A DNA stretch of 64,000 nt, taken from CAZIOH01 sp964540815. GTDB taxonomy: Bacteria; Myxococcota_A; Polyangia; Fen-1088. Positions 1 through 8,446 of the stretch are shown in pieces (positions within the stretch are counted from its first letter, which is position 1; each line of letters opens with the position of its first letter). A model generated the notes under the pieces. It did not search any database, had not been told where the DNA came from, and saw only the letters and a list, made by a program, of their open reading frames with translations. The stretch is taken from positions 1-64,000 of the forward strand of contig CAZIOH010000001.1 of the NCBI GenBank assembly GCA_964540815.1, read 5' to 3'. The position numbers and the translations under genes were made by a program.

Positions 1-45
1 GCCCCCGCCCGACATCCGGCCAAAGAACCACTCCAACGGAGCGCA

Positions 46-210
46 CTAGTGCACCGCCGTCGAAATAGCATCATATTCGGCCGACGAGCCGAGCCGGCCG
101 CTTCGTTGCTCCTCCTCACAATACCTACGGGTATTCCTCGTCGTCGCGCCTCGCGGCCGGCTCGGCTTGCCGGCCTCGGTATTGACGCTTTTTCGACGGC
201 GGTGCACTAG
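46..210. repeat. 165-bp quasi-palindromic element, possible MITE
   Basis: Positions 46-65 and 191-210 are perfect 20-bp inverted repeats. Inside them 87-101 and 153-167 form a second perfect 15-bp inverted pair, and 120-125/130-135 form an apical 6-bp stem with a TACG loop. The segments in between also pair imperfectly, so the whole stretch could fold into one long hairpin. Both ends carry CTAG, which could be a TA or CTAG target duplication. This suggests a non-autonomous miniature transposable element; a structured regulatory RNA is the alternative. It ends exactly at the ATG of the next gene. Positions 1-45 show nothing recognisable. Confidence 0.7.
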
Positions 211-501
211 ATGAGGGAGCGATCGACCAGCTTGCCCCGCTGCGTGCTGCGCCTGTACGTCGCGGGGAACAGCCCGAACTCCGTGCGGGCCATCGCCAAC
301 GCCACCGCGATCTGCGCGGGAAACCCGGACGCCGGGTACAGGCTCGAGATCGTCGATCTCCTGAAGTTTCCAAAGCGGGCCCTCGCCGACGGGGTGATCG
401 TCACCCCGACCCTGGTCAAGCTGCGCCCGCTCCCGGTGCAGCGCATCGTCGGAAACCTGAGCGATACGGCCGAAGTCTTGCTGGCCCTCGGGGACCAATG
501 A
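211..501 (+). CDS. kaiB: KaiB-family thioredoxin-fold protein
   Basis: The 96-residue product has the usual KaiB length and pattern: a first strand LRLYVAG, a helix after NSPNSVRAI, the strand YRLEIVDLL, and the conserved IVTPTLVKL followed by a C-terminal helix. In cyanobacteria KaiB binds KaiC to set the clock phase. In other bacteria kaiB-like genes often sit beside PAS histidine kinases, as here, where the stop overlaps the next ATG by 4 bp. No kaiA or kaiC is present in the window. The start is doubtful: the ATG directly follows the palindromic element and has no Shine-Dalgarno sequence, while a GAGGGAG lies just inside, so a TTG at 232 is possible. A signalling role is inferred. Confidence 0.85.
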   Translation: MRERSTSLPRCVLRLYVAGNSPNSVRAIANATAICAGNPDAGYRLEIVDLLKFPKRALADGVIVTPTLVKLRPLPVQRIVGNLSDTAEVLLALGDQ

Positions 502-2174
502 GGTCCGATCCCGCCCAGAACAACCGGGGGCTCGCGCAACGGCTGGCCGAGGCCGAGGCGACCATCAAGGCCCTGCTCTCCGGACAGATCGACGCGATGG
601 TCGACGCCGAGAGCGAGACGCCGGTCCTGCTCTTCCAGGCGCAACACGCGCTCCGCCAGAGCGAGGAGCAGTATCGCCAGATCGTCGAGGCCACCAGCGA
701 TGGCATCGTGAAGCTCGACCTCGGTGGCGGCATCGAGTTCGTCAATCCACGCTTCGGGGAGATGCTGGGGTGGCCGCCGGACGGGCTGCTGGGAACCAAC
801 CTGCTGGACCTGCTGAGGCCGGCACCATCGGTGACGCTGAGGGACGCGCTGCTCGGGCGTCCCTCAGCCGCCAATGATGAGATCGAAGCCACCCTTTGCC
901 ACCAGGATGGTCGTGAGGTCGCGGTGAACCTCACGGCCGTGGTCCTGGCCGATGGTGCGGGCGCGCCGATCGGCACGCTGGTGGTGGTGCGGGACGTGAC
1001 GCAACAGAAGAAGCTGCAGGCACAGCTCATGGTCAGCGATCGCATGGCCTCGATGGGGACCCTGGCCGCTGGTGTGGCCCACGAGATCAACAACCCCCTG
1101 GCGGCGGTGATCGCCAACCTCGACTACGTCGCCTCCAACGTCGAAGGCGTCGTCACCGGCCACGGCGTCATGGAGATCCCCAGCGCCGCCTGGCTCGCGG
1201 AGGAGGTCAAGGGGCCCCTCGATGACGCCCGACTGGCGGCGGATCGGGTTCGTCACATCGTGAAGGATCTGAAGATCTTCTCTCGCTCCCCCGACGCCGA
1301 GGTCCACGGCCCCTCGGACGTGCGCGCGGTGATGGAGTCGGCCTTGCGAATGGCCTGGAACGAGATCCGTCATCGGGCGCGCGTGGTGAAGGTCTACGGG
1401 CAGACCCCGCTGGTGGACGCCAACGAGGCGCGGCTCGGGCAGGTCTTCCTGAACCTGCTGGTCAACGCCGCACAGGCTCTGCCGGAGGGACAGGCCGAGC
1501 GCAACGAGATCCGCGTGAGCACCGGGCTCGAGGCGGGCCGGGTGGTCATCGAGGTCTCCGACACCGGCATGGGGATCGCCCCCGAGATCATCGGGCGGGT
1601 CTTCGAGGCATTCTTCACGACCAAGGCGGTGGGCTCGGGGACCGGGCTCGGCCTGGCCATCTGCCAGCGCATCGTCACCGAGATGGGAGGGCAACTGACG
1701 GTCACCAGCCAGCTGGCTCAGGGGACCTGCTTCCGGGTGGCTCTACCGGTCGCCACGCGGGAAGATGCGGAGGTCGCGGCGGCGCCGTTCGCCGAGGTCT
1801 CGGCGTCGCGCCGGGGCAAGATCCTGGTGGTGGATGACGAGGAGATCGTGCTCCGGGCGGTCAAGCGGAGCCTGGCCAGGGAGCACGACGTCGAGGTCGT
1901 GCTGGCGGGTGCCCGGGCGCTCGCGCTGTGTGCGAGTGGGCGAAAGTTCGACCTCATCCTGTGCGACCTGATGATGCCGGTGATGACCGGCATGGACCTC
2001 TACCGGGAGCTGTCGAAGCTCGTCCCGCAGCAGGCCGGCCGGATGATCTTTCTGACCGGGGGCGCGTTCACACCCGACGGGCGAACGTTCCTCTCCGAGC
2101 CACCCAAGGAGAACATCGAGAAGCCCTTCGACTCGGCCAATCTTCGCGCGATCGTCCGGCGTTATCTCGGTTGA
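498..2174 (+). CDS. Hybrid PAS sensor histidine kinase with C-terminal receiver
   Basis: This is a 558-residue cytoplasmic hybrid kinase. A short coiled coil (about 8-50) leads into a PAS domain (about 55-175), then a HisKA region with the phospho-acceptor in AHEINNPL (His195), an HATPase_c domain with DTGMGI and GSGTGLGL glycine boxes, and a receiver domain (about 440-556) beginning KILVVDDEE with phospho-acceptor Asp490 in CDLMMP and the conserved Lys in EKPFD. There are no membrane segments. The ATGA overlap with kaiB implies translational coupling. The terminal receiver suggests an intramolecular phosphorelay or passage to the next gene product. The signal sensed is unknown. Confidence 0.93.
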   Translation: MRSDPAQNNRGLAQRLAEAEATIKALLSGQIDAMVDAESETPVLLFQAQHALRQSEEQYRQIVEATSDGIVKLDLGGGIEFVNPRFGEMLGWPPDGLLGTNLLDLLRPAPSVTLRDALLGRPSAANDEIEATLCHQDGREVAVNLTAVVLADGAGAPIGTLVVVRDVTQQKKLQAQLMVSDRMASMGTLAAGVAHEINNPLAAVIANLDYVASNVEGVVTGHGVMEIPSAAWLAEEVKGPLDDARLAADRVRHIVKDLKIFSRSPDAEVHGPSDVRAVMESALRMAWNEIRHRARVVKVYGQTPLVDANEARLGQVFLNLLVNAAQALPEGQAERNEIRVSTGLEAGRVVIEVSDTGMGIAPEIIGRVFEAFFTTKAVGSGTGLGLAICQRIVTEMGGQLTVTSQLAQGTCFRVALPVATREDAEVAAAPFAEVSASRRGKILVVDDEEIVLRAVKRSLAREHDVEVVLAGARALALCASGRKFDLILCDLMMPVMTGMDLYRELSKLVPQQAGRMIFLTGGAFTPDGRTFLSEPPKENIEKPFDSANLRAIVRRYLG

Positions 2175-2194
2175 GCGAACGAAAGGGAAGCGCC

Positions 2195-3541
2195 ATGCCC
2201 GAGAATGCAGTCTTACGCTCCGGAACCGAACCGCGGGTTCGCATCCTGGTGGTGGACGACGAGGAGCTTCTGCGGGTGGCGCTGCGACGCACGCTCGCTC
2301 GGCTGGGATTTGCGGTGATCGAAGCGTCCGACTGCGACGCCGCGCTCGAGACGGTGACGAGCCAGGCACCGGACGTGGTCTTCCTGGACCTGCGCATGCC
2401 CGGGATGGATGGCCACACCTTCTTGCGCCGGCTGCAGACCTTCCCCGCGGCCCAGAGGCCGCCCGTCATCGCCATGAGCGGGCACGGCAACATGGACGAC
2501 GTGATCGAGGTCCTCCGCTGGGGCGCGGTGGACTACGTGCGCAAGCCCTGGACCTTGAACGAGATCATCACCGCGGTCGCGCGCGCCCTCGAGGCCCGTC
2601 AGCGGATCAACGATGCGCTGCTGCTCGCGGAGCGGCCAGAGAGCCTGGTCCCCGCGGTGTCGGAGGACTCGAGGCGGAGCGATCGGCTCCGAGACCTGCA
2701 GACCAAGCTGCGCCAAGGAGAGATCGTGCTGCCAGCCACGCCGGCGGTGGTCCTGACGCTGCGGCAACAGGTCGACGATCCACGTTCGACCCTGGATGAC
2801 ATCACCCGGACGGTGGAAGCGGACCCTCGGGTCGCCGCCGACATCCTGCGCCTGGCCAACGTGGCGCAGTTCTCTCACTTGGGGCGGGCGGCCAATGTCC
2901 GGTCCGCCATCGGCCGCCTCGGGCTGCGGCACGTCTCCAACCTGGTCCAGACCATCTCGCTGCATGGGCTGTGCAGCGTCCGGGAAGGGCCCTACCGCGA
3001 GGTGCTGACGCTGGTCTGGCGCCGCTCGGTGGCGCGGGCCCTGGCGATGCGGGCCCTGTGCGAGCTGCTCGGGCCCGGGCAGAGCATGAACGGCGATACG
3101 GCGTACCTCATCGGGCTGATGTCGGACGTGGGGGCGTCGCTGCTGCTCTGGGTGGTGAGCGAGCGGTCGCAAGGGAACCTGGCCCCCGAGGACCTCAAGG
3201 ACGTGCCGGCGGTGATGTCCCTGGTCCATCGAACCCACGAGGAGCTGGGGCGGGCGTTGACCGAGCGCTGGGGCTTCGAAAAGCTGGTCTCTGCCGCGAT
3301 CGCCGAGCACCACCGCGACGTCCCGCCGTCGGCCCACCCGGTGGGCTGGATGCTCGGGCTCATCGGAAACAACCTGGCCACCCGGATGGTCGGGCAGCCC
3401 GATCCCACCTGCGCCGCGCCCAGCGACCCGCTCCTCGTCAAGCGCTACGCGACCGAGCTCACCCTCTCGCCGCCCATCCTCGAACGCCTCGCCGCGGATC
3501 TCACCGACGAGTTCGCCGCCATCCAGGTGGGCATCGGGTAG
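2195..3541 (+). CDS. Response regulator with HDOD output domain
   Basis: The 448-residue protein has an N-terminal receiver (about 10-135) with RILVVDDEE, phospho-acceptor Asp65 in FLDLRMPG, and Lys in VRKPW. An HDOD domain follows (about 170-400), with the typical LPATPAVVLTLRQ opening, ADPRVAADILRLAN, and a C-terminal segment containing AEHHR. HDOD proteins usually act as scaffolds in signalling; no intact HD phosphodiesterase centre is claimed. The start is the ATG at 2195, preceded by AAAGGGAAG, 20 bp after the kinase stop. It is the likely partner of the upstream kinase and kaiB product, inferred from operon structure. Confidence 0.9.
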   Translation: MPENAVLRSGTEPRVRILVVDDEELLRVALRRTLARLGFAVIEASDCDAALETVTSQAPDVVFLDLRMPGMDGHTFLRRLQTFPAAQRPPVIAMSGHGNMDDVIEVLRWGAVDYVRKPWTLNEIITAVARALEARQRINDALLLAERPESLVPAVSEDSRRSDRLRDLQTKLRQGEIVLPATPAVVLTLRQQVDDPRSTLDDITRTVEADPRVAADILRLANVAQFSHLGRAANVRSAIGRLGLRHVSNLVQTISLHGLCSVREGPYREVLTLVWRRSVARALAMRALCELLGPGQSMNGDTAYLIGLMSDVGASLLLWVVSERSQGNLAPEDLKDVPAVMSLVHRTHEELGRALTERWGFEKLVSAAIAEHHRDVPPSAHPVGWMLGLIGNNLATRMVGQPDPTCAAPSDPLLVKRYATELTLSPPILERLAADLTDEFAAIQVGIG

Positions 3542-3560
3542 CCGCGGCTCTCGCGGGGCC

Positions 3561-3576
3561 ACGCCGTGCGCGGCGT
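3561..3576 (+). terminator. Short hairpin after the HDOD gene
   Basis: ACGCCG and CGGCGT form a 6-bp stem around a TGCG loop, 20 bp past the stop codon and before the convergent PIN remnant. No T-run follows, so a terminator function is only suggested by position. Confidence 0.25.
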
Positions 3577-3595
3577 TCAGGGCGGGCCGTTCGCG

Positions 3596-4031
3596 TCAGG
3601 CGAACGGATCGCGCGTCTCGAGCTCGGTGAAGAGCCCGAAGTCGCGATCGCGGGTCAGCAGAACCTCCGCGCCGTGAGCGATGCACAAAGCAGCGATGAG
3701 CGCGTCATGGACGATGGGACCGCGCACGCGCGGGCGCACCAGGAAACCGGCCAGGATCGCGGCGAAACCTTCGGTTTCGCCCAGGAGGCGGATCGTGGGG
3801 GATCCGAACCACGCATCGAGCTGTGCCCAAGCCTGTTTGGGAGTGCTGGCCGCGTCCCTCCAGATGCGGGCACTGGTCACCACGCTGAAGAACTCGTACA
3901 CACAGGGCCATGGCAACCCCCAAGCCGTTCGAGCCTCGGCGAGGTCGCGCATCACGCCGAAGGCGGCCTTGTGCTCGGGTACCTCGCGCCGGTGGCGCGT
4001 ACACGATGACGTTGGTGTCCACGGCGATCAC
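3596..4031 (-). pseudogene. Frameshifted PIN-domain toxin (VapC-like)
   Basis: The reading frame opens at a GTG (4031) with IAVDTNVIVYA, the classic PIN N-terminus with its first metal-binding Asp. One extra base near 3993-3999 shifts it out of frame. Removing that base gives YAHRREVPEHKAAFGV and then MRDLAEARTAW through to the stop at 3596, including PWPCVYEFFSVVT, VHDALIAALC and LLTRDRDF, which are typical PIN motifs. The repaired protein would be about 145 residues, the normal size for a VapC RNase. As it stands the toxin is split, so it is a pseudogene or contains a sequencing error. It follows a truncated possible antitoxin. Confidence 0.75.
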
Positions 4032-4038
4032 GATCCGT

Positions 4039-4100
4039 TCACCGCCCCCGATAGATCTCGTCGCGGAGATCTTGCCAGGAGAACGCCTCGAGCGGATTGC
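4039..4100 (-). pseudogene. Possible antitoxin tail ahead of the broken PIN gene
   Basis: On the minus strand the frame ending at the TGA 4041-4039 reads NPLEAFSWQDLRDEIYRGR, a charged, helical C-terminus 7 bp upstream of the PIN start. That is the expected place for an antitoxin end. No start or N-terminal part is present: upstream the sequence belongs, in another frame, to the truncated phosphoesterase. The two appear to have been joined by a deletion near 4100. The antitoxin identity rests on position only. Confidence 0.35.
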
Positions 4101-5603
4101 CCTTGCTTGTAGAGGCTCCCCAGCCGCTCGACGGACGGCTGGTCGGCGCCGAGGGCCGCGGGGATGGCGCCCGCCGCCAACGCCTGGGTGATCACCCGGC
4201 CATCCGAAGGATAGCCGTCACGCAGGCCGACGAGCGCGTTGATGGTGGGACGAAGGTCCGTGTGATCGGTGAACACCGTCTGGTCGGGCTGGGCCAGGAC
4301 GCCCGGACCGACGAACCCGACCCACGTCTGGCCGATCTCCTTCTGGATGTCGCCGTGGTTCCAGGCGAAGGCGGGGTTGCTGCACGTTTCGCAGGTCGAG
4401 GTGGGGAAGTCCGTGATGAAGTAGCTGGCGTCCGCGAACAGAGCGAAGGTCGGGTTGCGGGCGGGATCTCCCGCCGTGAACATGTGCATCGCCTTCATCC
4501 CGGTCTGGTCGGCCATCTGCACCATCAGGGGATCCGTCGCGCCCGTGAAGGGGTTGACGGCGGTGAGACCGGCCACGGCGCGCTCGAAGGCGCGCGTCGC
4601 CGGATCCGTCTAGCCGAGCGCGCCCGCGCCTCGCTTCGCCAGGTAGAACGGGGGGGCCGAATCACCGTGAACCGTGAAGGTGTTCGGGGCCCCGGGGGCG
4701 AGGAAGCTGGCGAAAAGCGAAGGAAACTGATGTTGCACCAGCGTGTCGATGTTGGCGTTGAGCTCGCCGACCTGGTTGGTCCAGTCACACGGGACGTTGA
4801 CGCCGTCGCAGTCGACCGGGGTGGGGGTGCCGCCCGAGTAGTGATCGCCCTCGTCCACCGTGAAGATGAACAGGGTGTTCGTCCTGTCGATCCCGTCCGC
4901 GGCCAGACGGGCGAAGAAGGCCGCGAAGGCGGCGTCGTAGTCGTGCAGCTGCTGCTCGTACCCAGCCTGGCCCGGGCCGTAGGCGAGGTGTGCGTTGCCC
5001 GAGACGCCGTGGAAGTCGTGCGCGTCCGACACGTAGGCGTACGTGATGGGGATGCCCTGTTCCTGCATCGCCGCGACGTAGGCCAGGGACACGGCGGCCG
5101 ACATCCCGTCGAAGCCGGGGAAACCAGGCTGACCGAATCCGCGGGCACACGTTGAGGCTCCCGTTGACGAGCACGCTCCCGGTCTGCGCGGCCTGATGGC
5201 ACGACACATGGACCGAGGCCGAGGTGGTCAGGTGCGCGGCGACATCGAAGGTGGCCGCGCCGCCACAGGTCTCCGTCCCGTCGACCGAGGTCGCGGTCAG
5301 GGTGATCGAGAAGCCCACGCCGACCGGCAGCGGGCTGATCAAGGCGGACAGCGTGGTGCTGTTGCCGACGTCGATGGTCCCCGCCTTCGAGAAGGCGCCC
5401 GGACCGGAGATGCTGTAGCCGAAGGTGCTGATGCCGACGCCTGGCGGCAGCACCAGGCCGAGGGAGACGGTCCCGTCTCGATCCCCGAGCTTCCCGCCGT
5501 CGGCGGGAGGAGTCGAGGAGCAGGCACCGGCGAGCGCGACGCCTGCGAGCGTCGCGAGAGCGAACACGGAGTGCGGTCTCTTCCGAGTATTCACGCTGTT
5601 CAT
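4100..5603 (-). pseudogene. Decayed lipoprotein phosphoesterase (acid phosphatase-like)
   Basis: A lipoprotein signal starts at the ATG 5603 (TLAGVALAGACSS lipobox) and leads into a beta-sandwich-like region ending GSLNVCP. Near 5145-5160 the frame changes, and what looks like a missing linker separates it from the catalytic-type region, which continues with QPGFPGFDGM, YAYVSDAHDFHG and FIFTVDEGDH. An in-frame TAG at 4612-4610 interrupts GALG/TDPATRAFERAV, and the frame then runs on through FTDHTDLRPTINALVGLRDGYPSDGR to GSLYKQ, where it stops resembling the family and meets the antitoxin-like tail. At least three lesions (frameshift or deletion, nonsense, 3' truncation) make it non-functional. 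It lies just downstream of an intact gene of the same broad superfamily. Confidence 0.75.
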
Positions 5604-5710
5604 CCTTCGTCTTGCGTTTTGGGGTCCTGTGAGCGACAGCGGTCTCGAGGGCCGAGATCAAGAGCAGCAGCTCGGCGTGCTCGTCGCTGGAGGGCGGTCG
5701 TTAGGCGAGA

Positions 5711-7213
5711 TCAGCGGCGTGCCACCAGGCGTCCAGGGTGACAACCGCCCGCTCCCGCTGGCGGGGCGGGTGGTGGGATCAGGCGCGGCGGCGCCGAGAA
5801 GTCGAAGGTGTCGAGCAGGGCATCGGCGTTGGCGTCGCGGTCGCTCAGCGCCGGCAGATCGAAGAGCAGCTCGATGAAGCGCAGCACCGACGTGTGATCG
5901 TGGACCACGTGGGACACATGGTGCGACCTCGCCCACGGCGAGACGACCAGGAACGGGACGCGGGTCCCGCGCCGATCGAACTGAGGGCGATCCGCGCTCG
6001 GCGGACAGGCCGGCGGCGGCGGGACGTGGTCGAAGAAGCCCCCGCCCTCGTCGTAGGTGATGAACAGCGCGAGCTCGGGCCAGGCTGGACTCGCGAGGAT
6101 CGCGGCATACAGGCGGCGGGCCCAGGCCTCGCCACGTTGAACGTCGGCCGGAGGATGCTCGTCCTCGACCGCGGGATCGAGGAAGGACACCGCCGGCAGC
6201 TTCCCCGACGCGAGCGCCCGCCTGAGGTCGCGCACCGGTCGGGTCCGAGAATCGCTCGCGCTCCAGCCGATGCAATCCTGCCGCGGAGGACCATCGGTGT
6301 AGACCGCCCAGGAGGTGTGCGCGGCGTCGAGGCTGTCGAAGATGGTGCGCGCGTGGTGCAGGACGCCCGCCGGGGCACCACGACGCTGGGCCGTCCCCGT
6401 GTACAGAAACTGCCGGTTCGGCCAGGTGCCGGCCATGACCGGGCTGAAGTATCGGTCCGCCACCGTGAAGGTGCTGGCGAGGAAATAGTAGAAGGGCAGG
6501 TCGGCCCGATCGTAGTACCCGATGGCATAGCGCCCTCCCGCCGTGAGCTCCTCGCCCTCGTCATCATCCTTCGCCTCATCGTGCGGGGGGTGGGAGCTGA
6601 GTCCGGCGGAGGCCGTGCGACCAGCGGCCGCTGCCGTCACGAAGCCGTCCATTCGCCCCTCCGCCCAGTGCGCATGCATCTGCTCCCACTGGTGAGGCGG
6701 ATCGGCCGGAACGCAGGTCGACGGCAGGTGGAACGGGCGAATGCGTCGCCCCTCGGGATCGAGGTTGGAGTAGTCGGGAGGGAAGCCTTCCGCGTCGGGC
6801 TGGCCAGCCGCTGCCAGGCGACCGAAGTAGTGATCGAACGACCGATTCTCCTGCATCAACACGATCACGTGTCGGATCGGCCATTCCTGCTGAGCGGGCA
6901 GCAGGCTCGAGGGCGGAAGGGTCTCGCGAGCCCGAGCCCCAGCGCGGTAGGGACAGGCGGCAGAGGCGCCGTCGGCGGGCGCGGGCGCGCGGTCCGAGCG
7001 TTCATCCGTCGCCACCAACGCTCCGCCGACTGGAGCGGGCTCGAACGGTGGTCCTGCCTTCGCGGTGGAAGCCGGGACCGCGTCGTTCGGGCGCGAAGCG
7101 CGATGGCCGCGCGCCATCGGGATCGCCAGGCACAGGCCGGCTGCGCCCACCATCCAGGCCAGCTGGCGATGAGATCCCGAGCCCGGAGCTGACGGCGGGA
7201 AACGAGCGAACAC
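5711..7213 (-). CDS. Secreted phosphoesterase (phospholipase C / acid phosphatase family)
   Basis: The 500-residue product has an N-terminal hydrophobic segment (QLAWMVGAAGLCLAIP, about 18-35), so it is likely exported. It carries hallmarks of the bacterial phosphoesterase family that includes phospholipase C and AcpA-type acid phosphatases: IRHVIVLMQENRSFDHYFG near residues 113-131, FTVADRYFSPVMAGTWPNRQFLYTGT, and FITYDEGGGFFDHVPPP followed by RVPFLVVSPWA. Family members release phosphate or head groups from phosphodiesters and monoesters. The start is a weak GTG with no clear ribosome site, so an internal start is possible. It diverges from the CorA-like gene across a 190-bp spacer. Confidence 0.85.
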   Translation of the reverse strand: MFARFPPSAPGSGSHRQLAWMVGAAGLCLAIPMARGHRASRPNDAVPASTAKAGPPFEPAPVGGALVATDERSDRAPAPADGASAACPYRAGARARETLPPSSLLPAQQEWPIRHVIVLMQENRSFDHYFGRLAAAGQPDAEGFPPDYSNLDPEGRRIRPFHLPSTCVPADPPHQWEQMHAHWAEGRMDGFVTAAAAGRTASAGLSSHPPHDEAKDDDEGEELTAGGRYAIGYYDRADLPFYYFLASTFTVADRYFSPVMAGTWPNRQFLYTGTAQRRGAPAGVLHHARTIFDSLDAAHTSWAVYTDGPPRQDCIGWSASDSRTRPVRDLRRALASGKLPAVSFLDPAVEDEHPPADVQRGEAWARRLYAAILASPAWPELALFITYDEGGGFFDHVPPPPACPPSADRPQFDRRGTRVPFLVVSPWARSHHVSHVVHDHTSVLRFIELLFDLPALSDRDANADALLDTFDFSAPPRLIPPPAPPAGAGGCHPGRLVARR

Positions 7214-7403
7214 ACCAACGTGTAGCGCGCATCCGATGCAGCTCTGCGGCGGTTGGGGAGCGTTTTGGTCGCTTCCGCGCGACAGCTTGGCGATCGGGCG
7301 CGACCGGGTCCGCCGCCTGCACCCTGCGCCTGCGCCCTGCGCGCGCGGCCGAGCGCGCGCACCCTGGCGGTCGACCCCGGGTCCCTCTAGAACTCATCCC
7401 CGC

Positions 7404-8381
7404 GTGACCAACCCCGAATCCGACAGCGGTGGGCTCATCTGCGCGTTCTGGCTGGACAGCGGCCAGCCCTGCCCGGACAACGTCCTCACGAGCGGGCTCG
7501 AGGGTCGCCCGGTGTGGCTGCACTTCAACCTGGCCGACGCGCGGGCCCGGCGCTGGCTGCAGGAGGAGGCCGATCTTCCGCGGTCGGCCCTCGACGCGCT
7601 GATGGAGCCGACGCCGCGCATCCGCTCGGAGAGCGCAGGCGAGGGGAGCCTGGCGATTCTCGGCGATCTGCACCACGACTTCGATGTCGACCCCGAGGGC
7701 CTCGGCGTCATGCGCATCTTCGTCGAGCCCCGGCGCATGATCACGGGGCGCCACGATCCGCTGAAGACGGTGGATCGCGTTCGGCGCGAGCTCCGCGACG
7801 GCGGCGCCCTGTCGACCTCGCCGGAGGGCCTCTTCGAGCACTTCATCCGACGTCTCGCCGAGACGCTGAGCGATGCGGTGGTCGCGCTCAGCGACGAGGT
7901 CGACGAGATCGAGGATGAGGTGCTGGCGGGGCGCTTCCGCACCCAGGGCGCTCGGCTCGGACGCGTGCGCATGAGCGGCGCGCGCCTGCGGCGCAACGTC
8001 GCCCGCAATCGCGCCGCCCTCGGCGGGCTGCGCCGTCTTCTGACCCATGGCGCCGATGGAGAGCGCCGCCCGGGGCTCCATCAGGCGGTGGAGCAGATGG
8101 AGGCCGCCGCGCAGGACATCGATCTCGTGCAGGAGCGCACCCGCCTCTTGCAAGAGGAGATGGCAGGGCGGCTCGGCGAGGCCACCAACCGCGATCTGTT
8201 CCTGCTGTCGGTCGTCACGGCGGCCCTGCTCCCGGTCAATCTGGTCACCGGGATCTTCGGCATGAACGTCGGCGGCCTGCCGCTGGTGCACAATCCCCTG
8301 GGCTTCCGGTGGACCACGCTCGGGATGGCCGCCACCGTGAGCATGATCCTCTGGCTCCTGTGGTGGCGCCGCCGGCTCTGA
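7404..8381 (+). CDS. CorA/ZntB-type divalent metal transporter
   Basis: This is a 325-residue protein with a large soluble N-terminal domain, a long helical region (about 140-260), and two C-terminal membrane helices. The conserved GIFGMNVGGLP loop (GMN at about 286-288) sits between them, with a basic WWRRRL tail. The sequence NVGGLP after GMN is closer to the zinc transporter ZntB than to classic CorA magnesium channels. The funnel-shaped pentamer is known for the family. The start chosen is the GTG at 7404 because the protein begins to resemble the family there; an upstream start at 7236 would add unrelated residues. Metal specificity is not settled. Confidence 0.88.
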   Translation: MTNPESDSGGLICAFWLDSGQPCPDNVLTSGLEGRPVWLHFNLADARARRWLQEEADLPRSALDALMEPTPRIRSESAGEGSLAILGDLHHDFDVDPEGLGVMRIFVEPRRMITGRHDPLKTVDRVRRELRDGGALSTSPEGLFEHFIRRLAETLSDAVVALSDEVDEIEDEVLAGRFRTQGARLGRVRMSGARLRRNVARNRAALGGLRRLLTHGADGERRPGLHQAVEQMEAAAQDIDLVQERTRLLQEEMAGRLGEATNRDLFLLSVVTAALLPVNLVTGIFGMNVGGLPLVHNPLGFRWTTLGMAATVSMILWLLWWRRRL

Positions 8382-8446
8382 GGCGGCACGGCACGCCGCG
8401 CCGCGACGTACGCCCGGGAGCAGGAACTGCCGAGGAGGTGCCCATC

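Noticed and set aside
5738..7192. 484-codon plus-strand open frame
   Set aside because: It is antisense to the secreted phosphoesterase, which carries the ENRSFDHYFG motif; the plus frame has no family features.
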